A stretch of 39,732 nucleotides of DNA. Source: Fluviicola sp. Its GTDB lineage: Bacteria > Bacteroidota > Bacteroidia > Flavobacteriales_D > Crocinitomicaceae. This document shows positions 24,014 through 34,134 of this stretch, piece by piece (position 1 is the stretch's first letter; each line of letters starts with the position of its first letter). The notes below the pieces were generated by a model. It was given only the letters and a program-made list of their open reading frames with translations, did no database searches and had not been told where the DNA came from. The stretch lies in contig JAJTEO010000028.1 in the NCBI GenBank assembly GCA_021300395.1, forward strand, positions 1 through 39,732, read 5' to 3'. Both the position numbers and the translations under genes were made by a program.

Positions 24014-24073
24014 AGCAAACGAGATTAAATTATATAGAATAATAGATTTAGAAAATAATAAATACAAAGAGAG

Positions 24074-24948
24074 ATGATAGAAACAGACATCATTATTATT
24101 GGAGCAGGACCAGTTGGTTTATTTACAGTTTTTGAAGCAGGATTATTAAAATTGAAATGTCATTTAATCGATTCTTTGGCTCAACCTGGTGGACAATGTT
24201 CAGAGATTTACCCAAAGAAACCAATTTACGATATACCAGGATTTCCTTCTGTTTTAGCTGGAGATTTGATTGATAATTTAATGGAACAAGCAGCACCATT
24301 TAAGCCAGGATTTACACTTGGTGAAGCTGCAACAGAAATCGATAAATTAGAGGATGGAACTTTTATTGTAACAACAGTCAAAGGTACAAAACACCATGCG
24401 CCAATTGTAATGATTGCAGGAGGTTTAGGTGTTTTTGAACCAAGAAAACCACCTATTTCGAATATTGAAGATTACGAAGATAAAGGAGTTGAGTACATCA
24501 TTAAAGATCCAGAATTTTACAAAGGTAAAAGATGTGTGATTGCAGGTGGAGGAGATTCTGCTTTAGATTGGTCAATTTATTTAACAGAAAGAAACATTGC
24601 TTCTGAAGTAGTTTTAGTTCATAGAAATTCTTCATTTAGAGGTCACTTAGATTCAGTTCAAAAAGTGATTGATTTAGCTGGAGAAGGAAGAATTAAATTA
24701 ATTACAGAAGCTGAAGTTGATTAGAAATTGATAAAGGAGCTATTGTTGTAGATACGTTAGATTATTCAACAAATATCCCAGGAATTTATGCTATTGGTGA
24801 TGTGAATACATATACAAACAAATTAAAGTTAATCTTATGTGGTTTCCATGAAGGTACTTTAGCTGTTCAATCTGCTTTCGCAAGAATTCACCCAGATAAA
24901 AAGAATGTATTAAAGTATACTACGGTTAACGGAGTAAACGGATTTTAA
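24074..24948 (+). pseudogene. Ferredoxin/flavodoxin-NADP+ reductase (thioredoxin-reductase-like), disrupted
   Basis: FAD enzyme shuttling electrons between NADPH and ferredoxin or flavodoxin. The first part (24074 to about 24717) has the FAD site IIIIGAGPVGLFTVFEAG, QPGGQCSEIYPKKPIYDIPGFP and the NADPH site CVIAGGGDSALDWSIYL, and then stops at TEAEVD. The second part, in another frame from 24721 to 24948, resumes with LEIDKGAIVVDTLDYSTN, IPGIYAIGDVNTY, LKLILCGFHEGTLAVQSAF and ends NGVNGF. Relatives (about 345-350 residues as I recall) have about 50-60 residues between these parts, so a block plus the frame is lost. If intact in the organism it could supply electrons to the sulfite reductase. 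It is the last operon gene, 60 nt after cysM, before the operon terminator. Confidence 0.86.
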
Positions 24949-24972
24949 TATTGTTTAAAATTATAAATTAAG

Positions 24973-25002
24973 AGGGTGTCCTAAAAGGGTACCCTTTTTT
25001 TT
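24973..25002 (+). terminator. Terminator of the sulfate-assimilation operon
   Basis: A 9-bp stem with two G-U pairs (AGGGTGTCC 24973-24981 with GGGTACCCT 24987-24995), TAAAA loop and eight T, 25 nt after the NADP reductase stop. The rest of the gap to 25239 shows nothing beyond AT-rich sequence and small hairpins. Confidence 0.85.
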
Positions 25003-25239
25003 AATGAACCATTTAAGGGATTATTAGAACATATAAGTTTCAAATAATATTAATTAACAACCTTGTTGTTTAGTTAGATATAAATTAGCTTATATGAACT
25101 TTAATGACTTATAACTTGTCCCTTATTTTAATCGGGATGGTTTAAAAATAAACTGTAAATAATCTTTTTGGACAGATACTTTGTTATTTTGTCTAAGTTA
25201 GCTATTCAAATACTTAAATGCCTTAAATGGTTCAAAATT

Positions 25240-25686
25240 ATGTCAGAGCACAAAATTGATATCAATTGGAAAAATTCAGGAGATAATTTGTCCTATTACG
25301 AATACGATCGAACACATTCTTGGGAATTTGAAGGTGGAAAAAAAATGCAAGCCTCTGCAGCTCCTGAATACATTGGAGATATAAAATATATCAATCCTGA
25401 AGAAGCATTAGCAGCTGCTTTAGCAAGTTGTCACATGATGTCTTTTTTGTTTGTAGCATCTAAAAAGAAATTTGTTGTTGATACTTATCAAGACAAAGCT
25501 ATTGCTATATTAGAAAAGAATGCAAAAAATAAAATGGCAGTTACCAAAATTTATTTAAATCCAATTATTACTTTCAAAGGAGCTAATATTCCAACTAAAG
25601 ATGAGGTAAAGCTTCTCCACGAAAAAGCCCACGATGAATGTTTTATTGCTAATTCAGTTTTAACTGAGGTGATAATAAATTATTAA
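25240..25686 (+). CDS. OsmC family peroxiredoxin
   Basis: A 148-residue OsmC/Ohr-type thiol peroxidase that reduces organic hydroperoxides. The two reactive cysteines are Cys64 (LAAALASCHMMSFL) and Cys134 (AHDECFIANS); the N-terminal strand has YEYDRTHSWEFEGG. I start at ATG 25240 (MSEHKIDINW), where conservation begins; 24 upstream in-frame codons from a non-ATG start look like leader sequence. It follows the sulfur operon but is beyond its terminator, so it is probably its own unit. A thiol-based enzyme next to cysteine synthesis makes functional sense but is not proof of linkage. Confidence 0.9.
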   Translation: MSEHKIDINWKNSGDNLSYYEYDRTHSWEFEGGKKMQASAAPEYIGDIKYINPEEALAAALASCHMMSFLFVASKKKFVVDTYQDKAIAILEKNAKNKMAVTKIYLNPIITFKGANIPTKDEVKLLHEKAHDECFIANSVLTEVIINY

Positions 25687-25722
25687 TCCAAAATCCAAAA
25701 TTCAGAATTCAAAATCAATACT

Positions 25723-27660
25723 TTATTCTTTAATAAACTTAAAATGAATCGATTGTTTATTAGATTGTAATATTAAAGTATAAGACCCACTAGCTAAATG
25801 TTTTATCGGATAGGTGTAAATAGAAGTTGAAGTTTTGATATTAGTTAATTTTTCAATTTGTTTACCGTTTAAATCAATTATTTCAAAATTATCAATTGTA
25901 ATATTAGGATTGTCAAATTGAATTTGAATTTCAGATGAAGAAGGATTTGGAGAGATTACAACGTTTAATAAATTCGAATAATCTGTTTCTGAACTAATAA
26001 CCATATTGTTATTTGAAAGTATCCAAAGTTCTGGATCAAATTGAATGTCTTTTATAGGGAAATCTATAATTGCAGAAAACTTTTGACCTGAATATTGATG
26101 ATCAAAAACAAGTAAAGTATCTTTTGTTTCACCAATCACTTTTATTGGAATTGGCATATCAAAAAAGGTCACAGTTGGATCAGAAGTTGATTGATTTACA
26201 GTTAAATCTAAATTTTTATCTGTTTTTTTCCAGACTACTTGATAACTCGGATATCCTTGTTTGTAAAACCAATTTTCAAAAAATGAAGTAAGATCTAATC
26301 CGCTTGTATTTTCAAAATGTGTAATTAAATCAGCTGTTCTTGCGTAACTATATTTTAATTGAGGGTCATTTAGGTAACTTTTTATAGAAGCAAAAAAGAT
26401 AGAATCACCTAATTTCCATCTTAACATATGAAGTATATAAGCTCCTTTAAAATAACTTAAACGACCACTGAAAATTCTTGCGATATTAGTTGTGTCATCA
26501 CAGAAAGTTGTTCCGTCGGGGAGGGTAGTAATATTTTTAATTTTTAGAGATTTCCAATTATACCAATTTTCAGGATGTAAATGTTGTTGAGCTAAACCCT
26601 CAAAAAAAGTAGCAAAACCTTCGTTTAACCAGATGTCTTCCCAGGTTCCACAAGTGATATAGTCACCGAACCATTGATGCGCAGCTTCATGAGCCATTAA
26701 TGAGAAATTAAAGTCGCCCATTGAGCTCATCGTTTGATGTTCCATTCCACCTCCCCAGCCAAATTGAGCATGACCATATTTTTCTGCTGCAAAAGGATAA
26801 ATGATTGTTAAGCTGTCAAACAATCTCATGATGTCAACAATTTCAGGTGTATGAACAGAAGCAGAATCAAAAGTTTCGGGATAAACATAATTTAAGACTT
26901 CATAAGAAGCTCCTGGATGATTTACATAATCTGAGTAATAAACATAGTTCGTAACACTAATTGCTAACAAGTAAGCAGCCATCGGGTAGTTACTTTTCCA
27001 ATGATATAATTTGTTAGATCCAATAATACGTTCTTCGACTAATATTCCATTACTTGCAACTCTATTTACTGAGGGTGTTGTGACGATAATATCTATTGAA
27101 TCAATTTTGTCATTGAGATTGTGTTTACAAGGCCACCAATTTTTACTTCCATAAGGTTCAGATTTCGTAAAAATAATTGGGGCATTTTCATGAGTAGTTT
27201 GTACAAAAGTTTGTTGATTATCATCCAATGGAACGCCATGATAATAAATTGTTAATGAGTCTAATTGATGGTTTGGTAGGTTTCCAGTGAAGTTAATAGT
27301 TAATAAATCAGTAGGCGTAAGCGTATGAGAGAGTAAAGATGAATGATACAAAATTGAATCTATCGTCATATTTGAAGCAAGATCGAATTGAATTTGATTA
27401 AAAGTATTCGAGTTTGGCTTGAAATAAGAAGTGATATCACCAGAAATAAATTTAACAGCTGGATCAATTTGCCAATTACATCGGTGATAAATTAAATCAT
27501 AATTGTTTGTTACTAAGCTTTTTTCAATGTTTTGATTTAGATGGTATCCTTTTTTTTCTAATTCGATTAAATCATCATAGTTGAAATTGTTATTTTGAGC
27601 AAAAAGTATGTTACAAATTGCAAAGCACCAAAAAACAACAAGAGATAGCCGAAATTTCAT
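25723..27660 (-). CDS. Secreted M1 family metallopeptidase with T9SS sorting domain
   Basis: A zinc aminopeptidase-type protein of 645 residues. Signal peptide MKFRLSLVVFWCFAICNILF then AQ. The substrate motif appears as GWGGGMEHQTMSS (a variant of GAMEN). The zinc site is HEAAHQWFGD (about 323-332) with the second Glu in WLNEGFATFFEG about 18 residues on. The last 75 residues (ISPNPSSSEIQIQF ... IIDLNGKQIEKL ... LASGSYTLILQS) form a type A C-terminal sorting domain of the type IX secretion system, so it is exported across the outer membrane and probably surface-attached. It is the third gene of a minus-strand group with the lipoprotein and DUF4199 genes. Confidence 0.92.
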   Translation of the reverse strand: MKFRLSLVVFWCFAICNILFAQNNNFNYDDLIELEKKGYHLNQNIEKSLVTNNYDLIYHRCNWQIDPAVKFISGDITSYFKPNSNTFNQIQFDLASNMTIDSILYHSSLLSHTLTPTDLLTINFTGNLPNHQLDSLTIYYHGVPLDDNQQTFVQTTHENAPIIFTKSEPYGSKNWWPCKHNLNDKIDSIDIIVTTPSVNRVASNGILVEERIIGSNKLYHWKSNYPMAAYLLAISVTNYVYYSDYVNHPGASYEVLNYVYPETFDSASVHTPEIVDIMRLFDSLTIIYPFAAEKYGHAQFGWGGGMEHQTMSSMGDFNFSLMAHEAAHQWFGDYITCGTWEDIWLNEGFATFFEGLAQQHLHPENWYNWKSLKIKNITTLPDGTTFCDDTTNIARIFSGRLSYFKGAYILHMLRWKLGDSIFFASIKSYLNDPQLKYSYARTADLITHFENTSGLDLTSFFENWFYKQGYPSYQVVWKKTDKNLDLTVNQSTSDPTVTFFDMPIPIKVIGETKDTLLVFDHQYSGQKFSAIIDFPIKDIQFDPELWILSNNNMVISSETDYSNLLNVVISPNPSSSEIQIQFDNPNITIDNFEIIDLNGKQIEKLTNIKTSTSIYTYPIKHLASGSYTLILQSNKQSIHFKFIKE

Positions 27661-27720
27661 TTAATAAATTTAAAAACAATCAATTACTATAACAACAAAA
27701 GAGTAATTTTATTTTGTAAA

Positions 27721-28377
27721 TTAGTTTTTATCTTTTATTAAAATTTTCTTTTTACTTATTTCGAAAGTACGAGGATCAACTTTTTGTTTTGAAATAGAAG
27801 TTGCTGTAACCATTGCAATGAAATCAGGATACTCGATTTTGTATTTTAAATACATCGATTTCATTTGTTTAGTAATAAAGTTTTTATTTGAATAGGTGAA
27901 TTTATTATACCATTCTGGATTGATAGGTAACGAGTCAGCATTGTAGTAGATACTTATCGTTTTCTCTTTGTAATAGGTGACCAATTCATCACACATTATC
28001 CCTAAGATTTCTTCTTTGTTTTTATTGATTTGATACTTTAATATAGGTTCTCCTTTTTGTTGACAATCAAACCAGTATAATGTGTCGGAATTGTTTTTTT
28101 TGATATACGTTTTATTTGTTTGTTTGAGATAGAATTGCTCCAACATGATACCATCGTTGTATTTTTCAAAAAAGTTTCCTTCTTTAAAGTACAGAGTTGC
28201 ATTTTGACCGAAAATAACTCTTAAAGCAATTGAATCGATAGAATTATTTTTAGGGATAAACGTATTGTGATATTCAATTATTCCTTCAAAATAAGGTTCT
28301 TTTTTGGATGAACAGGAAAATAAACTAACCGAAATAATAGTAATTAGAATGACAGTGTATACTTTGAAGTTCATCAT
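27721..28377 (-). CDS. Hypothetical lipoprotein
   Basis: A 218-residue protein with lipoprotein signal (MMNFKVYTVILITIISVSL then FSC). The mature region begins SSKKEPYFEGIIEYHNTF and contains beta-strand repeats and ILGIMCDELVTYYKEKTISIYYNAD, similar in style to DUF4412 or GLPGLI-type envelope proteins, though I cannot assign it to either. Start may be the first or second Met. It is 7 nt from the stop of the DUF4199 gene, so co-transcribed with it; the M1 gene follows after 60 nt. Confidence 0.75.
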   Translation of the reverse strand: MMNFKVYTVILITIISVSLFSCSSKKEPYFEGIIEYHNTFIPKNNSIDSIALRVIFGQNATLYFKEGNFFEKYNDGIMLEQFYLKQTNKTYIKKNNSDTLYWFDCQQKGEPILKYQINKNKEEILGIMCDELVTYYKEKTISIYYNADSLPINPEWYNKFTYSNKNFITKQMKSMYLKYKIEYPDFIAMVTATSISKQKVDPRTFEISKKKILIKDKN

Positions 28378-28384
28378 GCTTGTA

Positions 28385-28954
28385 TTATTTTAATGCTTTT
28401 TTACTGAAAACGATTTTTCTATAAACTGCAGTTACGAAAATACTATTTAAAGTACCTAACAATAACATTGCTAAAAGTCCTACGGTTGAAGTTGACAATG
28501 GACTAAAATTAGCTTTAATGTTCTTTTTGTAATGTTTTCTCAACTCAGTAATAGTCATCGTTTCGAAAGCTTCATTCGAAGAACGTATTTCTTTCAGCGC
28601 TTTTGGATCTTTAATTTGTTTTTCAAACCACATTTCACTTTCAGTAATTTGATGTCTGTTAAATTCTGTGTCAATCTTCGCGTAATATAAATACATGAAA
28701 GTACTAACTAAAATGGCATATATTAAACCTGATGTCATTCCGTTTTTCACATCTTTTAAAGCACTACTTTCTTCATCGATTTCTTTACGTTTCGTTAAAT
28801 ATAAACCAACAGAAATTGAACTTAATAGAAGAAAAATATTTGTCATAACTGCAGGAACAAGCATTTCGTTTGCTTTTCCCATTCCTAAAAAACTAATTTT
28901 CACCATCATCCAAATGAAAGCGAATAAAATCCCAACTTTAACTGTAATTTTCAT
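28385..28954 (-). CDS. DUF4199 domain membrane protein
   Basis: A 189-residue inner-membrane protein with four hydrophobic segments: near residues 5-24, 32-53, 71-92 and 157-180. A long polar loop between the third and fourth (about 93-150; ESEMWFEKQIKDPKALKEI) is charged and probably cytoplasmic or periplasmic. This layout, and the start MKITVKVGILFAFIW, are those of DUF4199, a Bacteroidota family of unknown function. It lies just after the rho terminator, so some of its expression may come from read-through. Confidence 0.75.
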   Translation of the reverse strand: MKITVKVGILFAFIWMMVKISFLGMGKANEMLVPAVMTNIFLLLSSISVGLYLTKRKEIDEESSALKDVKNGMTSGLIYAILVSTFMYLYYAKIDTEFNRHQITESEMWFEKQIKDPKALKEIRSSNEAFETMTITELRKHYKKNIKANFSPLSTSTVGLLAMLLLGTLNSIFVTAVYRKIVFSKKALK

Positions 28955-28963
28955 TTTAAGTAT

Positions 28964-28996
28964 AAAAAAATCCCGATCTAGTTATCTAAATCGGGA
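28964..28996 (-). terminator. Terminator of rho
   Basis: On the minus strand an 11-bp stem with one G-U pair (TCCCGATTTAG with CTAGATCGGGA; plus-strand arms 28971-28981 and 28986-28996), 4-nt loop and seven U. It ends 10 nt before the DUF4199 start codon. Confidence 0.9.
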
Positions 28997-29017
28997 CAAA
29001 TGTAATTATTCCTTTTC

Positions 29018-30922
29018 TTAACGATTCATTGAAACTAAGAATTCTTCATTCGACATAGTGTTTTCCATGTTTGATTTTAAGAATTCCATTGCTTCTACTG
29101 AATTCATATCAGCGATAAATTTACGTAACAACCAGATTCGTTGTAAAGCATCTTTTCCAACCAATAAATCTTCTCTTCTTGTTCCAGAAGCTAAAATATC
29201 AATTGCAGGGAAGATACGACGATTAGAAATTTTACGGTCTAATTGTAACTCCATGTTACCAGTACCTTTAAATTCCTCGAAGATTACTTCATCCATTTTA
29301 GAACCAGTCTCAGTTAAAGCTGTTGCTAAAATAGATAATGAACCACCATTTTCAATTTTACGAGCTGAACCGAAGAAACGTTTTGGTTTGTGTAATGCGT
29401 TTGCGTCTACACCACCTGATAATACTTTACCTGAAGATGGAGAAACAGTGTTGTATGCTCTAGCTAAACGTGTAATTGAATCCAATAAGATACAAACATC
29501 ATGTCCACATTCAACCATTCTTTTCGCTTTTTCAAGAACCATATTGGCAACTTTCACATGGCGATCAGCTGGCTCGTCAAAAGTTGAAGCAATTACTTCC
29601 GCTTTAACGCTTCTAGCCATATCAGTTACCTCTTCAGGACGTTCATCGATCAATAATACGATCAAATAAGTCTCAGGATGATTTGCAGCGATTGCGTTTG
29701 CAACATCTTTCAATAACATTGTTTTACCCGTTTTAGGTTGAGCAACGATTAATCCACGTTGACCTTTACCAATTGGAGCAAACAAATCCATTACTCTTGT
29801 TGAAAGTGTTTCTTGTTTATGTCCTGTTAATTTGAATTTTTCATCCGGGAAAAGAGGAGTCAAGTATTGAAATGGTACACGATCACGAATGTATGAAGGA
29901 TGACGACCATTAATTGATTCAACTTTTACTAAAGGGAAGAACTTTTCACCTTCTCTCGGAGGACGAATAGATCCTTTAATTGTATCTCCTGTTTTAATTC
30001 CAAAAAGTTTGATTTGACTTTGAGAAACATAAACATCATCTGGAGATGATAAGTAATTGTAATCTGATGAGCGTAAGAAACCAAAACCTTCTGGTAATAC
30101 TTCTAAAACTCCTTCAGCTGTAACAATACCAACTAAATCATACATTTCTTCATCTTTCTCCAATTGTTGATTGATGGCGTTTTGATTGTTGTTGTTGTTA
30201 TTGTTATGATTATGTTGAGGATTGTTATTTCCTTTGTTATTATTGTTATTGTTCGGGTGATTGTGTTGCGGTCTATTTTGTTGATTTGGGTTGTTGCGTT
30301 GTTGATTTGGATTTTCCCCTTGATTTACAGGTTTTTTGTAATTAGGGTTATTTGGGTTTTTATGATTTGTATTTTGATTTTTATTTTCAAAACGTTCTCT
30401 TTGTTGATTTTGAACTGGTTGTTTAGGTTCGATATCTAACAAATTTTTACCAGCTGTAACTGGTGCAACATTTTCTTTAGCTTCAGGTGTAACTGATTCT
30501 GACGTTACTTTCTCACCTTTATCAGCTTCTTTTTCGAATAAATTTGGTTGAACGGTTTTATTTTCTGTACTAGCTCCGACAACAGAACCAGTTGAAGATG
30601 CAATTTTTTTAATTGTTCTTGCTCTTTTTGGTCTAGGAGTTTCTAAATCTGTAGTTTCAACTTTAGCCGTAATTTCTTCCGATTTTACTTCAACTATAGG
30701 TTCAGATTTCTCAATAACCTTTTCAACCTTAACTTTTACTTCTTTAACCTCTTTTACTTTTGGAGTTTTAGTTGGTTTAGAAGTTTCTTTTTGAACTGGT
30801 CCTGAAATGATTTTTTCAATTAAATCTGCTTTTTTAAGCGCTTCGAAATCTTGAATTCCAATAGTTTTTGCAATTTCTTTTAAGTCAGGAAGTTTTTTAC
30901 TCTCTAATTCTTTTTTATCCAT
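29018..30922 (-). CDS. rho: Transcription termination factor Rho
   Basis: Hexameric RNA helicase that ends transcription. In order: an N-terminal SAP-like helical piece ([20 protein letters not shown], 6-25); a charged Lys/Glu/Pro/Thr-rich linker; an Asn/Gln/His-rich low-complexity segment (about 180-250); the cold-shock-like RNA-binding domain ([33 protein letters not shown]); and the ATPase core with Walker [11 protein letters not shown] near residue 400, [12 protein letters not shown], the Q-loop/R-loop region and a complete C-terminus ending SMNR. 634 residues, long compared with about 420 in E. coli because of the insert, as is usual in Bacteroidota. A gene-tail terminator is present. 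Confidence 0.97.
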   Translation of the reverse strand: MDKKELESKKLPDLKEIAKTIGIQDFEALKKADLIEKIISGPVQKETSKPTKTPKVKEVKEVKVKVEKVIEKSEPIVEVKSEEITAKVETTDLETPRPKRARTIKKIASSTGSVVGASTENKTVQPNLFEKEADKGEKVTSESVTPEAKENVAPVTAGKNLLDIEPKQPVQNQQRERFENKNQNTNHKNPNNPNYKKPVNQGENPNQQRNNPNQQNRPQHNHPNNNNNNKGNNNPQHNHNNNNNNNQNAINQQLEKDEEMYDLVGIVTAEGVLEVLPEGFGFLRSSDYNYLSSPDDVYVSQSQIKLFGIKTGDTIKGSIRPPREGEKFFPLVKVESINGRHPSYIRDRVPFQYLTPLFPDEKFKLTGHKQETLSTRVMDLFAPIGKGQRGLIVAQPKTGKTMLLKDVANAIAANHPETYLIVLLIDERPEEVTDMARSVKAEVIASTFDEPADRHVKVANMVLEKAKRMVECGHDVCILLDSITRLARAYNTVSPSSGKVLSGGVDANALHKPKRFFGSARKIENGGSLSILATALTETGSKMDEVIFEEFKGTGNMELQLDRKISNRRIFPAIDILASGTRREDLLVGKDALQRIWLLRKFIADMNSVEAMEFLKSNMENTMSNEEFLVSMNR

Positions 30923-31121
30923 AAAAAATGATAAATGTTTTCTATTATGAAACCAAAGGTTTATTTATTTGAAATGTTTTGATTGTTGTGGGATTTGAAA
31001 AATTAGTAGTCTTCCCACGATACAATATTAAACATTTTCTTTATTTCGACAATAAAAAAAACATAAAAGGTTTAATTAGATATTAACATTAAATGTTTAA
31101 TTTTTAATAATACTTATTTTT

Positions 31122-31189
31122 AGTTCTAAAATAGCTGAATATCGCTTCAAATAATTTTGTAGTATATTTGAAAAAATAATTTTAGAACT
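31122..31189. repeat. 11-nt inverted repeat flanking the promoter of the dicarboxylate symporter
   Basis: AGTTCTAAAAT (31122-31132) and ATTTTAGAACT (31179-31189) are perfect reverse complements, 46 nt apart. They bracket the TATATTTG element (31163-31170), with the second copy inside the expected 5' leader. The position would suit a looping or dimeric regulator, but chance is not excluded. The rest of the 272-bp gap from 30923 is AT-rich and otherwise blank. Confidence 0.4.
31163..31170 (+). promoter_or_regulatory. -7 promoter element (TATATTTG) of the symporter
   Basis: Exact TAnnTTTG, 24 nt before the ATG at 31195. It supports that ATG, rather than the later GTG at 31325, as the real start of the symporter gene. 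No clear -33 element. Confidence 0.5.
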
Positions 31190-31194
31190 TACAT

Positions 31195-32473
31195 ATGAAA
31201 TCATTAAATACTTTATTTTGGTACGTCACATCATTTATGTTGATTGGGTGTTTCTTTTATTTGGAGACCTTATTTCCAAGTATTAACAATAAAGTTTTTC
31301 AAACGATAAGATATCTATTAATGGGTGTTTTATTTTTTTCTTCGATTGATTAAATCATTGGTTGCACCATTAATATTCGCAACTCTTGTAGTTGGGATTG
31401 CAGGTCACAGTAATTTAAAACAAATTGGTAGAATAGGTATAAAGAGTATTTTGTATTTTGAAATCGTAACTACTGTCGCTTTATTCATTGGATTGTTGGC
31501 GATTAATATTTCACAAGCAGGAGTGGGAGTTAAGGTTGAAACGACTCAAAAGTTTAAAGAGAAATCAACAGAGTTGTTAAGCCAAAACTTAGAACACAAG
31601 GATCATTTTGTCGATATTTTTCCTGAAAATATAGCGAAAGCAATTGCTGAAAATAATGTACTTCAAATTGTTGTTTTTGCAGTGATTTTTGCAATTGGTT
31701 TAGGAATGGTGAAACATCCAAAACCGAAAGAAACAATCTTGAATTTCTTTGAAGGATTAAGTGAAGTAATGTTTAAGTTCACTGATATTGTAATGTATTT
31801 GGCGCCAATTGCTGTTTTTGGTGCATTAGCAAGTACTGTAGCTAAATCAGGGGTTGACATTCTTCAGAATTTATTGCAATTAGTCGGGACATTATATGTA
31901 GCATTAATTGTCTTTGTTTTAGTAGTATTTTTACCAATTGCTTTATTTTTTAAAATTCCAATCAAACAATTTTTACAAAAGATTTACGAACCTGTTTCGC
32001 TAGCATTTGCAACAGCAAGTAGTGAATCTGCTTTACCTATTGCGATGGAAAATTTAGAGAAATTTGGAGTGGCTAAGAAAGTGGTTGCTTTTGTTATTCC
32101 AACTGGATATAGTTTTAACTTAGATGGAACGACTCTTTATTTATCATTAGCGACTGTTTTCGTAGCTCAAATGTGTGGTGTTGATTTATCAATTGGTCAA
32201 CAAATTGGAATCTGCTTGACATTAATGCTAACTAGTAAAGGTGTTGCGGGTGTTAGAGGAGCATCATTTGTAATATTAGCAGGTGCAGTTGGTTCTATTA
32301 AAGGTTTAGATCCTGAAAAGGCAAGTGTTATTTTAGCAGTTGATGCTTTGATGGATATGGGAAGAACAAGTGTGAATGTATTGGGGAATTGCCTAGCAAC
32401 AGTTGTTATAGCTAAAAGTGAAGGTGAGTTTGATATGGAGATTGCAACTGGTAAAAAAGAGTTTTTAGATTAA
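31195..32473 (+). pseudogene. Dicarboxylate/amino acid:cation symporter (DAACS), one-base frameshift
   Basis: Secondary transporter of the glutamate/C4-dicarboxylate (SLC1/DctA-GltP) family. The body is intact: FATASSESALPIAMEN (the HP1 hairpin), TGYSFNLDGTTLYLSLATVFVAQ, TSKGVAGVRGASFVILAG (HP2), and DMGRTSVNVLGNCLATVV. The reading frame starts at ATG 31195 (MKSLNTLFWYVTSFMLIGCF) and ends prematurely at 31351 because of a run of seven T (31333-31339). With six T it reads MGVLFFLRLIKSLVAPLIF, continuing straight into the rest. No other residues appear to be missing, so this is an extra base (sequencing error, slippage or phase variation). The next gene follows after 8 nt. Confidence 0.88.
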
Positions 32474-32481
32474 TTAATCGA

Positions 32482-34134
32482 ATGCTTAGAAATCGATTTT
32501 CATCGTTCAAAGACTTTCTTTGGAATCACAATTGGATTATTATTGTTTGTCTTTTTTTAGTGGTAGAATTATTTGTTTTCCCTTTAGGAAATTATCCATT
32601 AAATGATGATTGGGCCTATTCAAAAGCAATTAACGATTATCTTCTTACAGGAAAAATTGTTTACTCAAAATTAATTGCAATTCCTTTCCTAAGTCAATTT
32701 GGTATTGGTATACTATATTCTAAAATAGTTGGATTTTCATTTTTAAAACTCAGATTGCTTTCAATGCTAGTATCAAGTTTTTCTATATTTTTCTTTTATA
32801 CATTAATCCAAAATTTTCTTTCAAATAAGGTTTTTCTATTTTTAGCGTGTATTTTTTTTGTTTTTAATCCTCTATTTTTAACAATCTCAAATACTTTTCT
32901 TCCTGATGTTTATATTCTATTATGGGGTTTAATATCTATATATTTTATTGTTAAGTTTATTTACACTGAGAATAAATATTATTATTTACTCTTTCTAATA
33001 ATAAGTGTAATTGGAACTACAACTCGTCAGTCAGGTATTTTAATTCCATTTGTTTTCGGTGTTTGGTTTCTTTTGAAGAATAAAAAAACGATTAATTATA
33101 AAACTATAAGTGTTGCATTATTTCCATTAATAATTAATTTTTTGGCTTTGAATATTTTTCAAAAGATTGCAAAGTCTGCTGATTTTCTTCCAATGAATTA
33201 TAATTTACAATTGTTCTCGCTTAAGAGAGCTATATTAAATGCTCCATTACATTTAATCTCTACCACGACTTATTATTTTTTCACATCATTGATTTGTTTA
33301 AGTTTATTTGTTTTTCCAATTGTTTTATCACAGTTTAAAAAAATAAAAACATTGACATTGAATTCTAAAATTAATCGATTGATATTAGTTTTTTTACTTT
33401 TCTTCTTTGTCGTTAAGATTTTAGTTTTCAAATCATTTACTCCGTTTGTAGGAAATATTTTTCAACTACATGGAATTGGTCCAATTATAATGACAGGATA
33501 TAATTCAGATTTAATGGAAGTTCATTCTATTTCACAGAAGCTAATCTTTGGCTGTTTAAGTTTTATTGGGACGATTTCATTTTATAGTTTTTTGATTTTA
33601 ATCTTCGATTTTATTAAGTCGGAAAAAAATCAGAATGTCAAAAACATTATTTTCATTTTAGGGTTATTAATTGTCTTGTATTTATTATTGATAAGTGTAA
33701 ACTATGCAAATGATAGGTATTTATTGTTCATTTTACCATTTTACATTTTATTGAATATGCTATTTTTAGATGGCTTAAATAATTATAAATTCAAATGGAT
33801 GATACTTTTCTGTATCTTCTTTTCAGTTGTAATTGTAAAGGATTATTTTCAAATAAATGATGCAAAATGGAAAGCTATTCATTTCGTGGAGGATGAATTA
33901 AATGTAACTGAAAGTAAGATTGATGCAGGTTTAGAATACAATGCTTTCGCAAACGAACATAAAACATTAAAATTTAAAAGTGATAAAAAAAGGTGGTGGT
34001 GGATCGTTGATGATCAGTACATTATTTCACCAATTCAACATTTTAGAAATTATAGAATCATAAAAATAATCAATGTGAATTCATCCTTTGTTTCTAATAT
34101 AAATTCAATTAATGTATTTAAAAGGCCGAATTGA
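32482..34134 (+). CDS. GT39-like (GT-C fold) membrane glycosyltransferase
   Basis: A 550-residue integral membrane protein with about ten or more helices. The N-terminal loop after the first helix has PLGNYPLNDDWAYSKAI, with the Asp pair typical of GT-C enzymes that use a polyprenyl-phosphate sugar donor. TTTRQSGILIP is a second conserved-looking stretch, and the last 100 residues form a soluble tail (KWKAIHFVEDELN, DKKRWWWIVDDQYII). Similar proteins are annotated 'glycosyltransferase family 39'. Acceptor unknown. It lies 8 nt behind the dicarboxylate symporter and 94 nt before the sodium symporter. Confidence 0.75.
   Translation: MLRNRFSSFKDFLWNHNWIIIVCLFLVVELFVFPLGNYPLNDDWAYSKAINDYLLTGKIVYSKLIAIPFLSQFGIGILYSKIVGFSFLKLRLLSMLVSSFSIFFFYTLIQNFLSNKVFLFLACIFFVFNPLFLTISNTFLPDVYILLWGLISIYFIVKFIYTENKYYYLLFLIISVIGTTTRQSGILIPFVFGVWFLLKNKKTINYKTISVALFPLIINFLALNIFQKIAKSADFLPMNYNLQLFSLKRAILNAPLHLISTTTYYFFTSLICLSLFVFPIVLSQFKKIKTLTLNSKINRLILVFLLFFFVVKILVFKSFTPFVGNIFQLHGIGPIIMTGYNSDLMEVHSISQKLIFGCLSFIGTISFYSFLILIFDFIKSEKNQNVKNIIFILGLLIVLYLLLISVNYANDRYLLFILPFYILLNMLFLDGLNNYKFKWMILFCIFFSVVIVKDYFQINDAKWKAIHFVEDELNVTESKIDAGLEYNAFANEHKTLKFKSDKKRWWWIVDDQYIISPIQHFRNYRIIKIINVNSSFVSNINSINVFKRPN

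Noticed and set aside
23375-24018. Minus-strand ORFs opposite cysM
   Set aside because: Low-complexity translations (Ser/Cys/His-rich) within a well-conserved gene on the other strand.
25055-25140. Small hairpins (AACAA-TTGTT, TCCC-GGGA) upstream of the OsmC gene
   Set aside because: Short stems, no T-run and no conserved motif; not enough for a regulatory claim.
30164-30439. Plus-strand hydrophobic ORF opposite rho
   Set aside because: It is the complement of the Asn/Gln-rich codon repeat in rho, which reads as Val/Ile-rich sequence on the other strand.
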